Made by a program: the position numbers and the translations under genes
Shown: positions 42,357-54,416 of the stretch, in pieces
Layout of the letters: every line of letters begins with the position of its first letter
Numbering within the stretch: position 1 is the first letter of the stretch
Notes under the pieces: model-generated
Seen by the model: only the letters and a program-made list of their open reading frames with translations
What the model was told of the DNA's origin: nothing
Databases searched by the model: none
DNA from: Plenodomus lindquistii
Lineage: Eukaryota; Ascomycota; Dothideomycetes; Pleosporales; Leptosphaeriaceae
Direction of reading: 5' to 3'
Length of the DNA stretch: 64,000 nt
NCBI GenBank assembly: GCA_025504975.1
Contig: JANUWI010000009.1
Location: forward strand, 1-64,000

Positions 42357-43859
42357 TCACGACTTCGCCGTCCCGCTCTCGTGCGAAACCAAACTCATCT
42401 CATCTGTCTCCACCTGCGTCCGTTGTATGGTGTATGATGTTTTGACCATGATCCCATCATCCTCCTTGTATAGATTCGGGCCCCCGGCATGCGAAACGCT
42501 CGACACTGTTGCATTGACGTTGCGCGATCGCTGACTTTGCCCCATGCTCTTGAGCTCATTTCCGCTTCCATAGTTGTAGTATTTGTCGTTGGCGCGGCTT
42601 CGGGCAGAGGATCCACCGAGGACGGGAAAGAGTCTGACAAGGAGGAGACGGAGAGTCGGTAGACAGGCACTGCGACGACAACGTTAGTTTGCGATCACAA
42701 TGGCACTGGTTGGATGTGACTTACCACATGATGCCGACGCAAATCTCAATCGAACTCCATACCGAAACGTCGTAGAACTCCCAACTAGCGTTGCTGGAAG
42801 CTGCAAAATGAACCAGGGCGCGTAATCGAAGAATGCTGACAATGGTGACAAAGGTGCCGACGCAGAACATTAGAGCTACGCCGACCTTCTTCTTCCAATG
42901 CAATTTCAAACCGTAGAGTTGCCAAAGGGGTATCCCAAGAATCCAGAGGTCCAGTGCGATACTCAACCCTGCGTTTGACGAGGTAATGGCGTTAATATGC
43001 AGGCAAGTGCCTTCGTGAAGACCATCCCATTTTGTCCAGAAATAGCTGATTGGCTTGCACTGGAAGATGGCAACGGCAACGTATGCGACGCCCCACGCAC
43101 AGACGAATGCGACAGTACCCCATAAAAGGCGCTGTACCCCTTTGCTGGGAAACACTCGAATGTAGAAGAAGATCAGCGTGAGCTTCAAGAGTGCGACCTG
43201 AGTAAAGTATAAGGAAGCCATGATGTAGAAGTACTTGAGCATCTCGGTAATCTCGGTCGATGTCAAGGTCCATATGTCTCTACCCAGGCCGTTCTTGACT
43301 GTGCCAAACACTGTGATGACAGCGCTGGGTGCTGCTGAGACTAAACATGCGAGGACAGTCCAGTCGTCCATGCCAATATCGAGTTGCGCGACGACAATCT
43401 TGTATGCGAATCGTATGGCCACAAACACAGCGGCGAATGATACCATGATGTTGGAAAGCATAACATAACTCTCGCCATGCGCACGAACAGGTGCTCCACA
43501 GCTAGTTAAACTGGCATTCTTTGCAGCTGAGGCCTTGTCAGTATGATACCGTGGGTAGCGAGGTGTTTGATGTACCCAAAGACTCCGGAATCGTGCAGCT
43601 GGCGGCAACGCATGCGGTAACATTGGCCTGGAACTGCTCATTGGTGCATATGCACACCTTGTCTGTTGGAGCACAAAGCTTTGTACTGAAGCCGCCAACG
43701 AGACATTTGGCCTTGCATCAGTCAGCGCACTAAGCAACCCTGGAATCCCATCGTACTTACAGCGCAAGCAGGAACACTTTGGGCTTGTGTACCTTGTGAC
43801 AGCGTCACCGAGACGAGACATAGCAGCCATAATAGGAGTTTGGTGCGGTATAAAAGCAT
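42357..43859 (-). CDS. CFEM-domain PTH11-like G-protein-coupled receptor
   Basis: Four exons (43859-43761, 43711-43576, 43526-42725, 42669-42357), introns 49, 49 and 55 nt, 449 residues. Exon 1 encodes a signal peptide (residues 1-~27) ending near TQAQS. Splicing assembles a full CFEM module (~30-100): PACA, C, C, then TDKVCICTN, ACVAASC and a last Cys in TSCG, eight Cys in all. Seven membrane helices follow (~110-370), with GMDDW after helix 2 and the GIMCACLPTLR end typical of the family, then a polar tail. CFEM receptors such as Pth11 sense surfaces and signal through G proteins and cAMP (known of the family). The ligand here is unknown. Confidence 0.9.
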
Positions 43860-45068
43860 CGTGTTGTAATCCGAGTACTTGGTTCGAGCATTCCACGCAA
43901 GCGGGCAATGTAATATTGTACAGTGAATATTGCGTCGCAGATCAGTCCACGCGATCGCTCCTCGATGCGGGACAGAGATCCACGTCTATAATATTTTGGA
44001 TATGGAATACCAGAGAACCTGATGTACACAGGGGGTGCTCCACGCACAATATACATGATTCAAGTTTCATCATTCGCGCGACGCTTAATTGTGTAACTCG
44101 AGTTAGAAGTCTTGCCGTCCAGCTGCCGAACCTTTTGGTGCCACTCTATTTCAATGGCGTAAACTCTGTTGAGAGGCTAGGTTTCGCTCCGGCGGTTTGG
44201 AGCAAATAAGGTCTTTTTGGCATGACATAGCCGAAAGTGGGTTTTTTAGTGTTGCGATCGGAAGCGACCGGCGAGTCAGGGGTCACCGATTAGATCGTGT
44301 CGACATGGTTGTGCTTGCCGACCGATTGATGGATTGCGCCCTTGTCCCACCATACGACTTTCCGGGGCGACGATGAACGACAAATTAGTGACATGTCACG
44401 ATCATATCCGCGGTAGGAGTTAAAAACGTTAAAATAACCCGGCACTAGGGAAGCCGCCCCTTTTGACTCTGACCTTCGCTTGCACATGGCAATGCAGTGC
44501 CAACATTGCCATGCCTCGCCAACTGCTTCATTGGGGCTCTCTCCGTCTTTCCATAGCGGCCACACCCGCCAAGGGTCTACCCTATACGAAGTAGAGTACG
44601 TCTTGCTCATGAAGCGAGTCAGGCACCAGCTGGCTTCCACCAGTCCTTCCTCGGGATTCGATGTCCGCGGTGGCAACGTGCAGTGCCGCGCCACAGTACC
44701 AGTTCTTGAAGCAGTAGGAAGAGCGTGGTCCCTGCGTTAGCCTGGCATACAATGTGCTTTCCTTCAGGCCAGCCAATGCGACCTTATCCCCCGTCTCTCG
44801 GTCCCGTCTTGCGCTTGTCACATCCAACTCTGTTTGGACCATGCCGAACGCTTCCAACGATGAGTAGATCCACTCCCTCGGTGGACACCTTCGGCGGTGT
44901 ATCTACAACGAGGAAAAGAGCGCTCAAATGATTCACGTGCGAGATGAAGGCCATGTCCCTGAGCTTTCACAAACCGGTGGCCAATTCGCGCACTCCAAGC
45001 ATATATAACAAACAACGGACTATTTTGGTACAGAGCCTCACGCCTCAGAGAACTTTCCATTCTTTACG
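43860..45068. other. Intergenic region
   Basis: 1.2 kb between divergent genes (CFEM receptor leftward, FAD oxidase rightward), so it holds both promoters. Open frames here show no family features. Confidence 0.45.
45002..45008 (+). promoter_or_regulatory. TATA-like box upstream of FAD oxidase 1
   Basis: TATATAA ends 60 nt before the ATG at 45069, a usual distance for a fungal core promoter. Confidence 0.4.
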
Positions 45069-46864
45069 ATGAAACTCTTTCCCACCGCGTCCCTCATTGG
45101 CTTGGCAATCGTTGGAGGTGTACCAGCCAAGTCAGAGCAATGCCGTTGCTTGCCAGGCGATGCTTGCTGGCCGACGACTACCACTTGGTCCGCATTGAAC
45201 TCTACGGTTGGTGGAAAACTCGTAGCGACTGTTCCCATCGGATCACCATGCCACGATCCGACCTATGATGCCACCGCCTGCAAGGCGCTACAAGACTCGT
45301 GGACGAACCCTCTCACGCAGTACGTCTGGGATGCCATCCAACTTTGACCAAATCTTGGCAAGCCAAGCTAATCAAGTCTAGCATTCCGTCTTCACACTCG
45401 GTGATGCAGTCGTACTTTGCTAATCAGAGTTGCGACCCCTTTACGGATAAAAGTATACCATGCACTTTGGGCAACTATGCCGCATACTCTGTCAAGGCGA
45501 CTGATGCCAGAGATGTCATCGCTGCGCTCGACTTTGCAAAGAAGAAGAATATACGGATTTTGGTCCGCAACACTGGACACGACTTTCTTGGCCGATCGAC
45601 GGGTGCTGGATCTCTCGCCATCTGGACTCAAGGCCTCAAGAGTATCTCATTTGGCCAGTGGTCAGACAAGTACTACAAGGGTCCTTCAGTGACCGTTGGT
45701 GCTGGAGTCATTGGGTACGAAGTCCTTGAAGCCGCAAATGCCCAAGGCCTGACTGTCGTCTCTGGGGAATGCCCAACCGTTGGTCTTGCAGGTGGCTTCA
45801 CCCAAGCTGGCGGACATTCTGTTCTCAGCACACAGTTTGGTCTTGCTGCCGACCAGACTCTCTCGTTCCAAGTCGTCACGGCAAACGGAAAATTGATAAC
45901 AGCCTCTGCAACGCAGAACAGCGATCTCTACTGGGCCCTGAGCGGCGGAGGCGGCGGTACCTATGGCGTGGTCGTCTCCATGACCGTCCGCGCATACAAA
46001 TCCACCAACGTCGGCGGAGCAGCCATGCAATTACTAGCCGGCTCTACCACACCTGAGAAGTTTGCCGCTGCGACCGCCAGGTTTCACGAACTCATGCCCG
46101 CCATGATCGACGCCGGCGCCATGGTCGTCTTCCTCCAAAGCGCCCAATTCCTCATCATCAAGCCCGTCACCGTCTGGAACTCCACTGCAGCATACGTAAA
46201 AGACGTTGTTCTCGCGCCCTTTTCCAAAGCGCTTGTGGATATCGGCATCACACCACCCATTGCCTACAGCGAGCTTTCCTACCGCGACCACTACGATCGC
46301 TACATGGGTCCCCTACCGCGTGGCGGCTACGAAGTCACCCGCTACCAATTCGGCGGCCGCCTGATCCCGCGCACAGTCGCTGAAAACAACACGGCAGAGC
46401 TGGTCAAGGTATACAACGACTTCGCCGCCAACGGTCTCATCATAACCGGTAGTTCGGCAAACTACAAGAAACCCGCAAACACGCCCGACAACGCCGTCAT
46501 GCCCGCCTGGAGAAACACAATCACACAATTGCAGATTATCAGCGGCTGGGACTCGACCGCGCCCTTGGCAAATATGGAGGCTGCACAGGTGCGCATGACG
46601 AATGAGTTTGTGCCTAAGATTGAGGCGATTACACCAGGAAGCGGGGCGTATATGAACGAGGCGGATTTCCGCCAGCCAAACTGGCAGAGTACGTTTTTCG
46701 GAACTAACTTTGACAAGTTGAGCGCGGTGAAGAGCAAATATGATCCCGAGAATTTATTCTACATACTCAAGGGCGTGGGGAGCGATGCGTGGAGTGTGGG
46801 AAAGGATGGGAGGATGTGTCGTGTGGGGCCTCAGAAAAAGCCCAGAGGTCAGAGGGCGCCGTAG
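45069..46864 (+). CDS. Secreted BBE-type FAD-linked oxidase 1
   Basis: Two exons (45069-45319, 45382-46864) with a 62-nt intron (GTACGT..TCTAG, branch CTAAT); 577 residues. Residues 1-~22 are a signal peptide, followed by a CRCLPGDACWP motif. The intron position is supported because splicing restores PLTHIPSS, matching PETHLSSS in the related gene at 60692. The FAD-binding domain has RNTGHD (His ~148) and GECPTVGLAGG (Cys ~213), the two residues that covalently hold FAD in berberine-bridge-enzyme-like oxidases. The BBE C-terminus includes NEADFRQPNWQSTFFG and YDPENLFYILKGVGSD. Such enzymes oxidise alkaloids, sugars or cluster intermediates; the substrate is unknown. Confidence 0.9.
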
Positions 46865-47652
46865 ATGGGTAGTTTGGTAAATTCAAGATCAGAACAAGAC
46901 ACAGTGATTGCAAAATGCGGTTACTATTTGTGCGGGGGACACTCTTCAGGGATGTAGTGGCGCTGGTGGCTTGACGCCACTTCGGGGCGCGTTAAGCGTG
47001 CAGTGCTCGGTGCGAGACCTTGGTTGCAGTCTGGCGAGCGACGAATACCTCTTGAGCAAGCTGTCGTTATTCGAAGGAGCTTGTTTTTATTCAGTTTTCC
47101 CTCCGTACTTGCGCTTGTTCCTGGTGTGGAAGTAAAACTCAATGAATACGAGCTCCTTCGTAGTGGCTACTGCGAAGACTGTCAAACCGAGGTATGTAGA
47201 TCTTGGACTGATTCTGTATCCATGTCCGCACAACGACGCCATGACTTCACGTTAGGCTAAACTTGAAAGGCTTACGATGGAAGCCAAAGTATTCGCCCGA
47301 GAACGTGGACATATTGGAGGCGCGAAAGCTGGAACAATAGTTCGAGTTGTTCGCGTTGTGAGCTATGATGGCGTCGGATACGGTATGAGTCTTTGTACAG
47401 ATGTCGTAGCCAAACTGGTGTATCACGCGGCGTGTCTAGCAGAGATACAACGTCTAATGGCCCAAGACACTCCTAAACTACTCAAAAAGCTGCGAAAAAC
47501 GACGGTTTCAGCTTGTCTACGAGATTCATTGACAGTACGGGGCTGATTGTTAATTTGCTAATGGAATTCGGGGGCTACGCCTACTGCAGGTGCCTTGTGG
47601 CAAAACTGTAGCTCTTGGCGGCGTCTATGGTAGACCCTTTCCCATTCTGCAT
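46865..47652. other. Intergenic region
   Basis: 0.8 kb between convergent genes; no supported gene. Confidence 0.4.
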
Positions 47653-49718
47653 TCATATAAGGATGATGTTCTCGTTGAAGACTGCCACTTTATCCCATTC
47701 TATTTTTGGGATTTGACCAACGCCGATCCTGGTGAACGGTCCCGGTTGATCAGGCACTGCTTCAACGCACAAAGCCCATACTGTAGCTCTATACCATTCT
47801 ATTCCATGATAAAGGCCGATGAACACTAGAAATGGGTCTACGTCTTTGTCGCTCATCTGGCGAGCGGTGGTAGGATCATTGAGTATTGGAAAGCAAATTT
47901 CCCTTTGGTCTGAATACATTCTTTCCTCTCGAAGAGCATCTCGTTTGATACAGAACGCTGCACGTTGTGCCTTGATGTACAGCTGAGATACTGCGTGTTC
48001 AGCGTTGTTGCGTCTTAGATCGTCTGTGCAGCAGGTCCCTCGAACGGCGTAGCGCGATTGGCAAACGTGACACCGTATTTCGATATACGTAGGATTGTCC
48101 AAGCTGCCGAGTGTGTCCGGTTGGTTGTGAGCCCAATCGAACTGCGCCAAATCGTGGCCCACACCTTGATAATTACACCAAGACCACCTTGGTATAGCCA
48201 TTGTCCCATCTAGACGTGGGGAAATGTCACGCTTCCGCCTGGAATAATGCGTCACTGTCCATGTAAGCGAACGCTCAAAGAAGCGTGTAGGATGGCCATA
48301 TATCATTCTACCAATGGCTGCAGTGTTGTCCATGTCGTGCCTTGACTCGAGAAAAGTACTGATTCCGGCAAATGCTCGCAGTACGTCATGATCGTAGGTC
48401 AAATCTCGTCTGTTGAATTCTTCTTGCAGATTCGAATATAATTCCCAGGCATTCATGTGACCCTCGGCGACATCGGCTGTAGCTCCAGATGCTACATGGG
48501 CAAAGGGGGAAGATCCGAAAACGTCTGTTCGTTGGCGGTCCTGGGACCCACTCTCCCGTCTTGTCTCTGTACTACAGTCCATTTGTACCAGATTGTGGAA
48601 GATAAGTGCCCTCCTAGAGAAGAGCCCCTCCTGAAACGTCCCTATCTCAAGTGAGCCATTACCTAGACGTGCCAGTAAAGAGGATGATCGCTGTACGTAC
48701 ATCCACGATTTAACCATGTTATATTGCGGATCTGTTCTTGAACATGCAACCGCCAAGAACGCTCTTGCCATATGATGAGAGTGTGCGCCGGGAAGCGGAT
48801 AAGATCTCCTGGAAGCATGCGGCGGCCACCTGCGTCCAAATTGACAAGGCCGTCACCAGCATTGGTGCTTCCCGCTGCGACTATTGTCAGGTACGCCCCA
48901 GAATAGATGAGATGCATCTGCGCAAGCTGCTGCAAGATCTCTGGACCATCTTGCATGATACAAAGACAGTCGACCCAGAGATATCGGATTTCCAGTCGGG
49001 TCGTCAGATGGATCGCGTCTCGAATCGTTTGCGGTAGCGTAATGTCCGAACCCTTCGATAAACTCCCGGCCTGTTGAAGATCTTGTGCATTTTGTGTGGT
49101 CAATTTTGTCACGCTCTAGTTGCCCCATACATACGACGATGCGACATAGCGAGTGTCCTTGCGTGTTTTCAATGCGGTGCTTTCTGAGAGCACATCAACA
49201 AGGTACATAGGTGCGTCGTCGTGGTTCACACGATGTTTGTTACAAACATCATGGCTTTCGTCGCACTCCCGTAAGCAGGCCTTGACGCTGACGAGATCGT
49301 GCATCGCGAAGCTGTCGTTTGGAGGGAAAGGGTAGATTCCGATTGCGCTACGGTTCTCGTGCTTTAGATAAACCATCAGAAGACGAGGAGTACCCATCAA
49401 CCTAGTTCGGGATAACTCGTCGCCGTCACTGGCATGACAACGGTCGTCGCGGTCAGCCTCAGATCGCGCACGCCCCCGGATGTAGCCGCAGGACATTGCG
49501 TAAATGAAGCAGTCCCTCACTCCGTAGGCATCTTGCATGAGACTGAGGTCGCGACACGATGGGCACGACTCAGACCCACGACCATCTTGTGGGTTCAGTA
49601 GGACATCCACTGTTTGCTCCCCATTGTCTTCACGTTGGAAAGTAGTGAGTTCGCGATCCACAGAAATGCACTGCTGGCAGTACTCGAGGGTCGCCGTCGT
49701 ATCTCCAGATCGTGACAT
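47653..49718 (-). pseudogene. HET-domain (heterokaryon incompatibility) gene with an in-frame stop
   Basis: Exons 49718-48701 and 48641-47653 joined by a 59-nt intron (GTACGT..GATAG), which restores RGWTFQEGLFSRR, a hallmark of HET proteins. Upstream are RYVASSYVWG and, after the break, LPQTIRDAI, YLWVDCLCIMQD and AYLTIVAAGS, all HET motifs in one frame. A TAG at 49116-49118, right after SYVWGN, interrupts that frame; nothing else is missing and no intron can remove it. A CAG-to-TAG change would explain it. HET proteins trigger cell death on fusion with a non-self strain (known of the family). The start is uncertain: ATG at 49718 is used, but the frame is open to 49931. Confidence 0.78.
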
Positions 49719-50179
49719 GTTTTCAGTAAGTGATGCCTTGACGTTCGTGGCGTTGACAACGTTTGCCTGGGGCCTAAAGTCAGCCGGGTTGTTATAAAAA
49801 TTCAGAGTGTCACTGCAAGAATAAACGTAGAGGTGATCGGCCGATGTGAATGGAAGAAGCCAGTAGTAAGGAAGTCGCAACAGGTTCGAGGGGTCCTGCA
49901 CCCCCACACAAGGCTGTCCACATGACATCATCTGACATCTGACAGCCTATTAGCAACTGCTGTACAGATGGTCCTGGATCCCCAAAGCAGTGCGTTAACA
50001 ACATGGAAACAGTTGGCTGTTGAGGTGTTAAGTAGTGTGCTAGATGGATTTTGATTGCCAAAAGACACAAGTAGTTGGCGGCGACCATATGAAGGCATGG
50101 ATGAGTATATACTGACGGTCAAGACATACAGCCGCTACTCTGTACAAACCTGAGGTACCTGGAAGAAGTAAACATTTTA
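49719..50179. other. Short intergenic region
   Basis: Possible N-terminal extension of the HET frame (to 49931) and 3' flank of the methyltransferase gene. Nothing else seen. Confidence 0.4.
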
Positions 50180-51687
50180 TCAGTCATCATCCTTGCGCGG
50201 TCGCGGTGGTTTCTGCCCGTATACACATGCCCTAAACAATTCTGTCAGCTTTCGCATCAACCCCATGTCCTTGACTACTCACACTTCCTGATACGCATGG
50301 ATCCGCCTATCCTTCAACGCCGCTCTCATCTTGGCTAGATACACCTGCACCTCAGGTACACTCCACCCCAGCTGTGTGGTCAGCAAATACATGCACCAAC
50401 CCTCAATACCCTGCTCCCAGTTGATTCGATTCCACTGGCCCAGTTCCTTGACCCTTTTGTCCGCGGGCCATCCTCCGATGGGCAGCTTCCAGCGATGCTC
50501 GACAACGTTGATGAAGCCTGCTGCTTCGAGGCCAGCTTTGGCTTCGTTGGCTGTGTTGAGTGACTTTCCAAATTTCTCACCGAGCTCCAGGGAAATCTTG
50601 CCCCATTGCGACATTATCGAATCGGGGGTCACGGAACCGTCGTCTGACATGGGAACTACGCTGATTTCGAATTGCTCCATGTAACCGCCGGGAACGAGAT
50701 GGCTTCTCATGGTAAGTGGCAGAGAGAGGAGATGTGGGGAGAGGAGACTTACGCCATTGCTTCTGCGTACAATTTGGGCCAGTCGGCGACACAGCCAAAG
50801 AGGGATCGAGCGTAGATTAGGTCAAAGCTTTCTTTACGGAAGAGCCAGGGCTCGGTGAAGTCGTCAATTTCGAAATGAAGGTTTGGGGGGACCATGGAAG
50901 GCTGGGTTGGGCTAAGGTCTGTTCCAGTTACCTGGAAAGTCAGCGATACCCGCTATTGTTGCTTTGATTGTTTCTACTCACCTCAGCTGATGGGTGTTTG
51001 TCTGCAAAATCGCTACTAGGAGGTCAATATGGCAGCGTTCCACGGGGACGAAACACTGACATGGCCCAGATTCCTGCCAAGTCAGCCTATGCATGCTGTG
51101 GGACAAGGTTTAGATGGCATACCGGTACCAGTTCCCAAGTCCAACACATGCTAAAGATGGTTCATCAGCACCAAAGTCGATGGAATTGGTTGCTCAACAT
51201 ACCATTGGGCTCTTGCCTATGGGAGCCATGCACAGCTCGCCGTCAGTCATGAGAAGGGCAATGTGGTGCCTAGCGAATTAACAAGCCATCAATGATGGAA
51301 CGTCATGGAAGACATACATGATGTCCAATTGATCCGCTTGCGCTTCGTCATTGGGACCCCCTGCTAGAATTAGACGAGGCAGAGGCGTTCACATTGAAGG
51401 CAGCTCACAGTACGCGCCCTCCTTGTAGGCATGGTATCGCCTTCCATTGCGGTACACATAGTTGTAGATGGCAGACTTCAACGAAGTCGTGTCACTGGAC
51501 GCAAAGTCAGCAGACGTGTCGTGGGAGCCGAGGAGTGTTCCGGGGCAGTCGTCTTACGAGGCGGAATCATCGCCGTAGGCCGAGTCGTTCTCGTCCGAGT
51601 CCTTGCAAGGTTATCAGCAAAGCGGGCCCTTATCGTGCCCCACACGCGCGCACTCACGAGTGCAATTTGCGCCCCTATATCGGCCAT
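50180..51687 (-). CDS. LaeA-like SAM-dependent methyltransferase, 11 exons
   Basis: Exons: 51687-51658, 51601-51558, 51494-51409, 51360-51318, 51269-51203, 51150-51123, 51073-51061, 51012-50982, 50931-50753, 50702-50283, 50231-50180; ten introns of 48-63 nt; 330 residues. Every junction is GT..AG and the joined frame is continuous. Motifs fall in place only after splicing: NGRRYHAYKEGAYWGPNDE, then the SAM-binding motif I HVLDLGTGTGIWAIDFA, then EVTGTDLSP, and HLVPGGYMEQFE. The layout is that of LaeA/Llm-type fungal methyltransferases, several of which affect secondary metabolism or development. Exon 7 is only 13 nt. It is not LaeA itself as far as I can tell, and the target is unknown. Confidence 0.85.
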
Positions 51688-52116
51688 GGCTATATGATTA
51701 TGGATGCGCAAAGACGACTTGTCTGGTGTTGCTGGTGGGAGGGTTGGCGACGAGCAAACTGGCCAGACGCACGTGCAAGGGTCTTTTGGTGCGATTGAGT
51801 GGACGGGTTGGACGGGTTGGACGGGTTGGACGTGCATGGCAGGCGCGGCTCGGCTCAAGACACCCCGCGCGGGCCCCACCTGCCGCAAGCCCTCCAGTTG
51901 GCCGCACGGCACACGCGCAGTGAATCAAGCCCGTCGCTTTTCGGATGACAGCTGCCAACGGCTTAGGGACATGGGCCCGTGGACAGGCTATCGACAGTAA
52001 CTGCCATCTAGACGCGCACGGGGCTGGCAAACACGCAGACCCAGAGACCCAGAGGCATCATCGATTTCCATTGCCATCGCGATACTCTCTCCCTCGACAA
52101 AGTCCAACGCTCAGCA
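51688..52116. other. Divergent promoter region
   Basis: 0.43 kb between the methyltransferase (leftward) and a P450 (rightward), which could be co-regulated from here. Contains the 9-bp repeat at 51801-51832. Confidence 0.45.
51801..51832. repeat. 9-bp tandem repeat
   Basis: Unit GGACGGGTT repeated about 3.5 times, between the start sites of the methyltransferase and P450 genes. Confidence 0.85.
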
Positions 52117-54023
52117 ATGGCCGACCAAGCCGCGGGCAACAGCACTGCGCTTCTGCTTTCTGCGGCCATCGCATCAGTGCTGGGCTATGCCGTATACGCC
52201 GTCATTTACAATGTCTGTTTCCATCCCCTGGCCAAGTTTCCGGGTCCGCCGCTCGCTGGCGTGACCATCTACTGGAAAGCCTACACCGAGTGCATTGCAA
52301 GCCGATCATTCTGCCACTACCTATTAGAGCTGCACGCCCAGTACGGTGGGTGCCCCTGGCCCTCGATTTCCACAATGTTACACTGATGCTGACATGGCCA
52401 TGTGCGATAGGCCATGTTGTGCGTGTCGGACCCAACGAGGTAAGCTTGACGCAGCCACGCGGTGCACCAACGAGGCACAGTTGCTGATGACGAATGTAGC
52501 TCCATTTTGCGAATCCCCAAGCTTACCACGACATCTACAACAACAAAAACCGATGGGACAAGGAAGCCCGCCTGTACCAGAGCTTCAACGAGGATCGCTC
52601 GAGTTTTGGGTTTCTAACTTTCGCAGAAGCCAAGAACCGTAAAGATGTGTTGAATCGCTCGTTTTCGCCTGCCGCGATTGAGAGTGCGGAGAAGCTGCTT
52701 GTGGAAGAAACCAAGACGCTATGTGCAGCCTTTGAGCGACAAACCAAGGCGTCGAAGCCCTCCGACCTCTTTTACGCCTTTCGTTGCCTGAGCACAGATG
52801 TCATCACGACATTCTGTTTTGGAAAACCCATCCACGCCATCGATGCACCAGACTTCAATGCGCCCATTGTGGTCGCCATGGACAACTCGCTCCCCGTCGT
52901 CGTCTTCTTCAAATACTCCAATCTGATCAAAAACTTCATCATCAAGTCCCCGCCAAAGCTGTCCAAGATGATGAGTCCCTTGACAGCAGGCATGGTCGAT
53001 CTAAACCTGGTCTGCATATCCCACCAACTTTTACCCTGTACCTCGTACTCACGCAACAACAGCTCCTCCAACAACAAATCAACGAACTCACGGCCAACCC
53101 AGAGAAACTCAATCTCCTGCCCCACAACATGACCATTTATCACCGCCTTATGGATCCAGAAGCCTACCGCGACAAAACCATTCCCTCCGCAGGAAGTCTC
53201 TACGAAGAAGGCCAAGCACTCATGTTTGGTGGCGCTGATACCGTTGGCAACACGCTCATGGTCGGATCCTACCATTTGCTTAAGCAGCCAGACAAGATGC
53301 AGAGGCTGAAAGGCGAGCTCCGCGCAGCGTGGCCGTCGCTGAATGCCGAGGGACCGAGCGTGCGCGAATTGGAGAAATTGCCGTATATGAATGCGGTCAT
53401 TAAGGAAGCGTTGAGAATTTCATCAGGGGTAACGTCAGGACTAATGCGCGTGGTGCCCAAGACGGGTGCGACGATTGCAGGTGTCGATGTGCCGCCCGGT
53501 GTATGTTGGACATGATTCATCTCCACGTTAGTATGCCAGCTGACACTTGCTTCAGACGCACGTCGCATGCGGCAGTACATTTGTACACTATAACGCTTCC
53601 ATTTTCCCTGAACCAGAAAAGTTCATCCCAGAGCGTTGGCTCGAGTCGGATGAACTTGACCGCTGGCTAGTTGCCTTCTCTCGTGGTCCGCGCATGTGTT
53701 TGGGCATCAAGTACGTTGACTCATCTCTAGTATCCTTCTTTATTTCAGACTTGAAACGCTAATGTGATGATCGCAGTCTCGCATGGGCTGAACTCCGTCT
53801 CGGCTTCGCACACGTCTATCGCAAATTCGACCTCAAGCCTGCTACATCGCTGTATGTTCACCCTCCATTCTCGATGTTTTTTCCAGCTCAATGCTTCAAC
53901 GTGACCTACACCATGTTCCCCGCTGATGATTACAGGCCCGAAAAGCTGGCATGGCGTGATGTCTTCTTGCCATACTACCAGGACGCACATTTCCAGGTCA
54001 ACATGCACCCTGTCAGCTCGTGA
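52117..54023 (+). CDS. Cytochrome P450 monooxygenase 1
   Basis: Seven exons (52117-52345, 52411-52439, 52500-53009, 53063-53500, 53556-53710, 53777-53851, 53936-54023), introns 53-84 nt, 507 residues. An N-terminal membrane anchor (~10-35) is followed by the proline hinge FPGPPLAG. The I-helix shows LMFGGADTVGNT (usually A/G-G-x-D/E-T). The K-helix has the ExxR motif in KEALRIS, then PERW. The heme loop is FSRGPRMCLG with the cysteine ligand. It should act in the ER membrane with a P450 reductase. The family resembles fungal tailoring P450s; the substrate is unknown. It is divergent from the LaeA-like gene. Confidence 0.9.
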
Positions 54024-54416
54024 TGTAGTTGACACGTCTTTGACCATCCTATACTCTTTCAACGGGCACGATTGCGCAATCGCCCAAGAGCAACCAGCTT
54101 AATCTGACTTCTACATACGACGCATGGTATATTCTACAGCTCCACTAGCAAAGTTTCATTCGATCCAGCGGTGCAATCAGTAGTCGGTGAATGCATTTGG
54201 ACCTTTTCATACCCCAGTTTAATGTTTATTAGCCGTCTCTGAACACATGTAGCTAGCTTCAATCTACTGATATCACCAGCCGCAACACGATGTAATCAAG
54301 TAGTCTAATGGACGAAGAAAGTAGTGCCAACTACAGCAACAACAACAAGGTGCTGTGGAATATTGCAGCCATTACCCATTGTATCGCGCTACTCTCCTCT
54401 CCATCCATCCATACCC
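54024..54416. other. Intergenic region between convergent genes
   Basis: 0.39 kb, no gene seen. Confidence 0.4.

Noticed and set aside
44290..44694. 134-codon minus-strand frame in the divergent promoter region
   Set aside because: No family features, irregular composition, and it overlaps an opposite frame of similar quality.
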